DNA of 64,000 nucleotides. Source: an uncultured Paraprevotella sp. Its GTDB lineage: Bacteria; Bacteroidota; Bacteroidia; Bacteroidales; Bacteroidaceae. The notes beneath the pieces were generated by a model. That model was not told the DNA's origin. It did no database searches and saw only the letters and a list, made by a program, of their open reading frames with translations. Below are positions 60,607-64,000 of the stretch, in pieces; positions within the stretch are counted from its first letter, which is position 1, and the number at the start of each line of letters is the position of its first letter. The translations under genes were made by a program, and so were the position numbers. The stretch covers positions 1-64,000 of the forward strand of contig URDY01000013.1 in assembly GCA_900546665.1 (NCBI GenBank), given 5' to 3'.

Positions 60607-63000
60607 ATGAAAAAACTGATTTCAGTATTGACCTGTACGGTACTGTTGACCCCCTCTTATGCTGACGACCGTGCTGGAAAATACCCCATTGACCCCGTTC
60701 CGTTCACTTCTGTGAAGGTGACCGACCAGTTTTGGGGACAGCGTCTCAAGGCTAATCGCGAAGTGACCATTCCCCTGGCATTCAGCAAGTGTGAGGAAAC
60801 CGGACGTTACGACAATTTTGTCAAGGCTGCCCATCCCAGTGAAGATTATAAGGTAGGCGGCTATTCGTTTGACGATACGGATGTGTACAAGACCATCGAA
60901 GGAGCCAGCTATCTTCTTCAAACCTATCCCGACAAAAAACTCAAAAAGTACATCGACAGTGTACTGGTGATTGTGGCCGCAGCCCAGGAACCAGACGGTT
61001 ACCTGTTTACGGCCCGTACCATGAATCCCAAGCATCCTCACGAGTGGGCCGGAAGTCGCCGTTGGGAGAAAGTGGAGGAGCTGAGTCATGAATTTTATAA
61101 TCTCGGTCACATGGTGGAAGGAGCCATCGCCCATTATCAGGCCACCGGTCAGCGCAATTTCCTCGATATAGCCATACGTTATGCCGATTGTGTCTGCCGT
61201 GAGATCGGTGACAATCCCGGCCAGCAGGTCCGTGTGCCCGGCCATCAGATTGCCGAAATGGCACTGGCCAAGCTCTATACCGTGACCGGCGACCGCAAAT
61301 ATCTGGATCAGGCCAAGTTCTTCCTCGACAAGCGCGGCTATACCGACCGTCGCGATGAGTACAGTCAGGCACACAAGCCCGTAGTAGAGCAGGATGAGGC
61401 CGTAGGTCATGCCGTCCGTGCGGCATACATGTATTCCGGTATGGCCGATGTGGCTGCCCTTACCGGTGATTCCGCCTATATCCGTGCCATCGACCGGATT
61501 TGGGACAATATTGTCAGCAAGAAATACTACATTACCGGCGGTATCGGCGCTACCAGTCAGGGAGAAGCCTTTGGCAAGAACTATGAGTTGCCCAACATGT
61601 CCGCCTATTGTGAGACCTGTGCTTCCATCGGTAATGTATACCTCAACTACCGTCTGTTCCTTTTGCATGGCGAGTCCAAGTACTATGATGTTCTTGAGCG
61701 TACGCTTTATAACGGACTGATAGCCGGCGTATCTTTGGATGGCGGCAGTTTCTTCTATCCCAATCCTCTGGAGTCAATGGGACAGCACCAGCGTCAGCCC
61801 TGGTTCGGTTGTGCCTGCTGTCCTTCCAATGTCAGCCGTTTCATTCCTTCGCTTCCCGGTTATGTGTATGCCGTGAAGGACAACCAGGTTTATGTCAATC
61901 TCTACCTGTCCAACAAGGCAACCCTGAAGATCGGCCGCAAGTCCGTTACGCTCAGTCAGGAAACCCGTTATCCCTGGAATGGCGACATTGCCCTGACTGT
62001 CGACAAGAACAGTGCCGGCCGTTTTGCAATGAAACTCCGTATCCCCGGCTGGGTACGCAATCAGGTCGTTCCTTCCGACCTTTATACCTATACCGACGGC
62101 AAGCGCCTTTCCTATCAGGTGAAAGTCAACGGCGAATTGCAGGAAGCCGAATTGGGTGCCGACGGTTATTTCACGGTTACCCGCCAGTGGAAGAAAGGTG
62201 ACAAGGTAGAGTTGCATTTCGACATGGAACCTCGCGTGGTGAAAGCCAATGCCCGTGTGGAAGCCGACCGTGGCCGTGTGGCTGTGGAACGCGGTCCGCT
62301 GGTATACTGTGCGGAATGGCCCGACAATGATTTTGATGTGTTGAGTGTGCTGCTCAACCGTCAGCCCTCGTTTACCGTAACCGAAAAACCGGACCTGCTT
62401 TATGGACTCAATCAGATTCAGACTCCGGCCCAGACCCTTAAATACGATGCCGAAGGCCGTTTGTCCGTGCAGGATGTCACACTGACCCTGATTCCCTACT
62501 ATGCATGGGCACATCGCGGTTCAGGCCGTATGGCCGTATGGTTGCCGTCAGATGTCAAGGCAGCCCGTCCTGCCGGTACGGTAGCCACTTACAAGATTAC
62601 GGCTTCCCATCAGACATCGGCTTTGTCATCCGTTGCCGACGGACTGGTTCCGCAGGATGAGAACGACCGCACCATACCTTATTATCATTGGTGGCCCAAG
62701 AACGGCTCCACAGAGTGGGTGGCTTACGAGTTCCCGCAGGCCCGCAAGGTCTCTTCTGCCGAAGTCTACTGGTTTGATGATGCACCTTGGGGCGGATGCC
62801 GTGTTCCCCGTGCATGGTCATTGTATTATAAGGACAATGCCGGACAGTGGCAGCCGGTAGCCAATCCGGGCGAGTATACCGTCAGAAAGGGCGATGCCAA
62901 TATGGTGACTTTCGATCCTGTCACTACAACGGCGATGAAACTGGAAGTTGTCCTTCCGGAAAAGAATTCAGCCGGAGTATTCGAATGGACGGTACGTTAG
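60607..63000 (+). CDS. GH127 beta-L-arabinofuranosidase-like enzyme
   Basis: This is a 797-residue exported glycoside hydrolase with signal peptide (KKLISVLTCTVLLTPSYA). The GH127 (DUF1680) alpha/alpha barrel (about 25-430) keeps the zinc-thiolate site known from Bifidobacterium HypBA1: E336 and C338 in CETCAS, C404 and C405 in GCACCPSN, with the nucleophile Cys. The barrel is followed by two beta domains. The last 130 residues resemble an F5/8-type carbohydrate-binding domain (VSSAEVYWFDDAP). It should release L-arabinofuranose from plant glycans or glycoproteins. It stands alone, without Sus genes. Confidence 0.92.
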   Translation: MKKLISVLTCTVLLTPSYADDRAGKYPIDPVPFTSVKVTDQFWGQRLKANREVTIPLAFSKCEETGRYDNFVKAAHPSEDYKVGGYSFDDTDVYKTIEGASYLLQTYPDKKLKKYIDSVLVIVAAAQEPDGYLFTARTMNPKHPHEWAGSRRWEKVEELSHEFYNLGHMVEGAIAHYQATGQRNFLDIAIRYADCVCREIGDNPGQQVRVPGHQIAEMALAKLYTVTGDRKYLDQAKFFLDKRGYTDRRDEYSQAHKPVVEQDEAVGHAVRAAYMYSGMADVAALTGDSAYIRAIDRIWDNIVSKKYYITGGIGATSQGEAFGKNYELPNMSAYCETCASIGNVYLNYRLFLLHGESKYYDVLERTLYNGLIAGVSLDGGSFFYPNPLESMGQHQRQPWFGCACCPSNVSRFIPSLPGYVYAVKDNQVYVNLYLSNKATLKIGRKSVTLSQETRYPWNGDIALTVDKNSAGRFAMKLRIPGWVRNQVVPSDLYTYTDGKRLSYQVKVNGELQEAELGADGYFTVTRQWKKGDKVELHFDMEPRVVKANARVEADRGRVAVERGPLVYCAEWPDNDFDVLSVLLNRQPSFTVTEKPDLLYGLNQIQTPAQTLKYDAEGRLSVQDVTLTLIPYYAWAHRGSGRMAVWLPSDVKAARPAGTVATYKITASHQTSALSSVADGLVPQDENDRTIPYYHWWPKNGSTEWVAYEFPQARKVSSAEVYWFDDAPWGGCRVPRAWSLYYKDNAGQWQPVANPGEYTVRKGDANMVTFDPVTTTAMKLEVVLPEKNSAGVFEWTVR

Positions 63001-63025
63001 TGTTTTTCTGCAGATTAAGATGAAC

Positions 63026-63072
63026 AAAAGGCTTCGCAAACGGATTATAGGATTCCGTTGCGAAGCCTTTTT
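63026..63072. terminator. Bidirectional terminator between GH127 and the ADP-ribosylglycohydrolase
   Basis: AAAAGGCTTCGCAA (63026-63039) pairs perfectly with TTGCGAAGCCTTTT (63058-63071). An inner ACGGA/TCCGT extends the stem, and T-runs follow on both strands. It serves two converging genes. Confidence 0.88.
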
Positions 63073-63113
63073 CGATGATTCAATTCTTGCTCTCTATGTC
63101 AGTGGCCAAAAGG

Positions 63114-64000
63114 CTATTCAGTTTTGAAGTATGATGTCCTGCCCTCATACAGATCGTCTGCTACATGCAGGATAAGATCATGCAGTTCCAGATCCTTCTT
63201 GTAGTAGGACGGGATAGCCTCATAGCCCAGGGCGGCTCCCAGGATGTTGCCGGTTACGGCACCCGTGGAGTCACTGTCTCCGCCGTGGTTGACAGCGGCG
63301 ATGAGGGCTTCCTCGAAGTTGTCGAAGTACTTCAGCGCACAGTAGATGGCTATGGCTGTCGTTTCCTCGGCTACCCATCCGCCGCCGATTTCATTTTCGA
63401 TGGTGATGACGTCATCCGTTGAAATGTCCGACAGCAGTATGGCCTTACGGATCAGGTACGTCAGTTTGCTGACTTTTTCCGGTTGGTCGGCAAACAGTCC
63501 CTTTATGGTTTCCAGTCCCTCCCGGATATAGTCTTTGAATGTCTCCTTTTCGGGATGTTCGTCAGTGGCCAGACGGTAGATGATGTGTGAAACCAAAGCG
63601 GCAGGGATATAGCCCAGCGGATGGAGATGGGTCAGTCTGGCCGCATCGGCCGCCATCCGGTCCAGTGCTTCGATGTCCGTGATCCGGTTTTGTGACGCCC
63701 CGTACAGAGCGATGGGAGCGATACGCATAACGCCGCCGCATCCTTTGCTGTTGTTGTGTGGGTCCATTCCGGAAATGATCTCGGCAATCGCTGACAGACA
63801 AGTGTTCCCCGGTGCTCTTCTCTGGTTCAGTTCCGGTATGTTCCTGATCCAGCATTCCTGATGCCTTTTGCTCTTTACCCCTTTCTGCGTATAGTACCAT
63901 TCGATATAAGCCTCACAGATGCTGGGGAGGGGAGCACTTCCGTTCTCCTTGGCGTTCAGGATGCCGCATGCCGTGAAAAGCGTCATCTGCGTATCGTCCG
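63114..64000 (-). CDS. ADP-ribosylglycohydrolase family protein, 5' part cut by the window edge
   Basis: The frame stays open to the right edge, where DDTQ precedes the ATG at 63986, so that ATG is internal and the true start lies outside. DDTQMTLFT is the metal-binding motif of the family. The second metal site is in AAVNHGGDSDSTGAVTGNIL (C-terminal part). The visible 295 residues are helical throughout. Members remove ADP-ribose from proteins or act on related compounds such as ADP-ribosyl-arginine. The substrate is unknown. Confidence 0.9.
   Translation of the reverse strand, partial: DDTQMTLFTACGILNAKENGSAPLPSICEAYIEWYYTQKGVKSKRHQECWIRNIPELNQRRAPGNTCLSAIAEIISGMDPHNNSKGCGGVMRIAPIALYGASQNRITDIEALDRMAADAARLTHLHPLGYIPAALVSHIIYRLATDEHPEKETFKDYIREGLETIKGLFADQPEKVSKLTYLIRKAILLSDISTDDVITIENEIGGGWVAEETTAIAIYCALKYFDNFEEALIAAVNHGGDSDSTGAVTGNILGAALGYEAIPSYYKKDLELHDLILHVADDLYEGRTSYFKTE

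Noticed and set aside
60622..61668. A 348-codon open frame on the minus strand
   Set aside because: It mirrors the GH127 gene, which keeps all catalytic residues. The long frame results from GC-rich third positions.

Overview
The window looks like chromosomal core DNA of a member of the Bacteroidales (Bacteroides/Phocaeicola-like; genus not resolved). The reasons are: promoters of the Bacteroidetes type (TTTG, about 20 bp, TAnnTTTG) in front of many genes; a short primary sigma factor of the sigma-ABfr kind; the Bacteroidetes-specific small gene DUF4295 behind rpmB-rpmG; a moxR-bat operon; an HU-LysM fusion; and a TamL-type lipoprotein barrel. Genes mostly lack recognisable Shine-Dalgarno sites, as expected for this phylum. 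Third-position GC appears to rise from left to right. I saw no phage, IS element, CRISPR array, rRNA operon or Sus-type polysaccharide locus.

Left part (0-20 kb): a minus-strand tripartite efflux operon (TolC, MacA-like adaptor, separate ATPase and MacB-like permease) ends in its own LytS/LytT-type two-component pair. Then come riboflavin synthase, a YihY/BrkB membrane protein lying directly behind the RNase P RNA gene (rnpB, minus strand), the periplasmic protease HtrA and the primary sigma factor RpoD. An operon behind rpoD encodes a secreted protein, an HPr-kinase-like P-loop protein, an S24/S26-type peptidase-like protein, a PqqD-like protein and an MmcQ/YjbR protein. On the opposite strand lie a TRIC-family channel gene broken by one TGA codon, a D-2-hydroxyacid dehydrogenase and a DUF5103 protein. 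A DUF1460 amidase-like protein, a basic secreted protein and ispE follow.

Middle (20-42 kb): an AraC regulator diverges from a Bcr/CflA drug exporter. An 800-bp non-coding stretch contains two repeat families. Then gdhA, a small winged-helix protein, map, tsaD, a CinA-like gene, rpmB-rpmG-DUF4295, ftsY, rimO (TTG start), HU, a membrane-spanning HU-LysM protein, the moxR-DUF58-batA-E operon and a PAP2 phosphatase.

Right part (42-64 kb): ileS, a DksA-like gene without the cysteine set, lspA, a DUF4296 lipoprotein, a SpoU methyltransferase divergent from tamL, a YycJ-like metallo-hydrolase behind a possible short RNA or leader, tRNA-Lys(CTT), an aminotransferase with a LolC/E-like permease, and a phosphate block (PiT transporter plus OmpR/PhoR-type two-component system with Pho-box-like repeats). 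It ends with a GH127 beta-L-arabinofuranosidase and an ADP-ribosylglycohydrolase cut by the right edge.

The least explained parts are the PqqD/kinase/peptidase cassette with no visible modifying enzyme, the HU-LysM protein that could link DNA to the envelope, the repeat-rich gap at 22.3-23.1 kb, and the promoter-hairpin unit at 51.46-51.54 kb.
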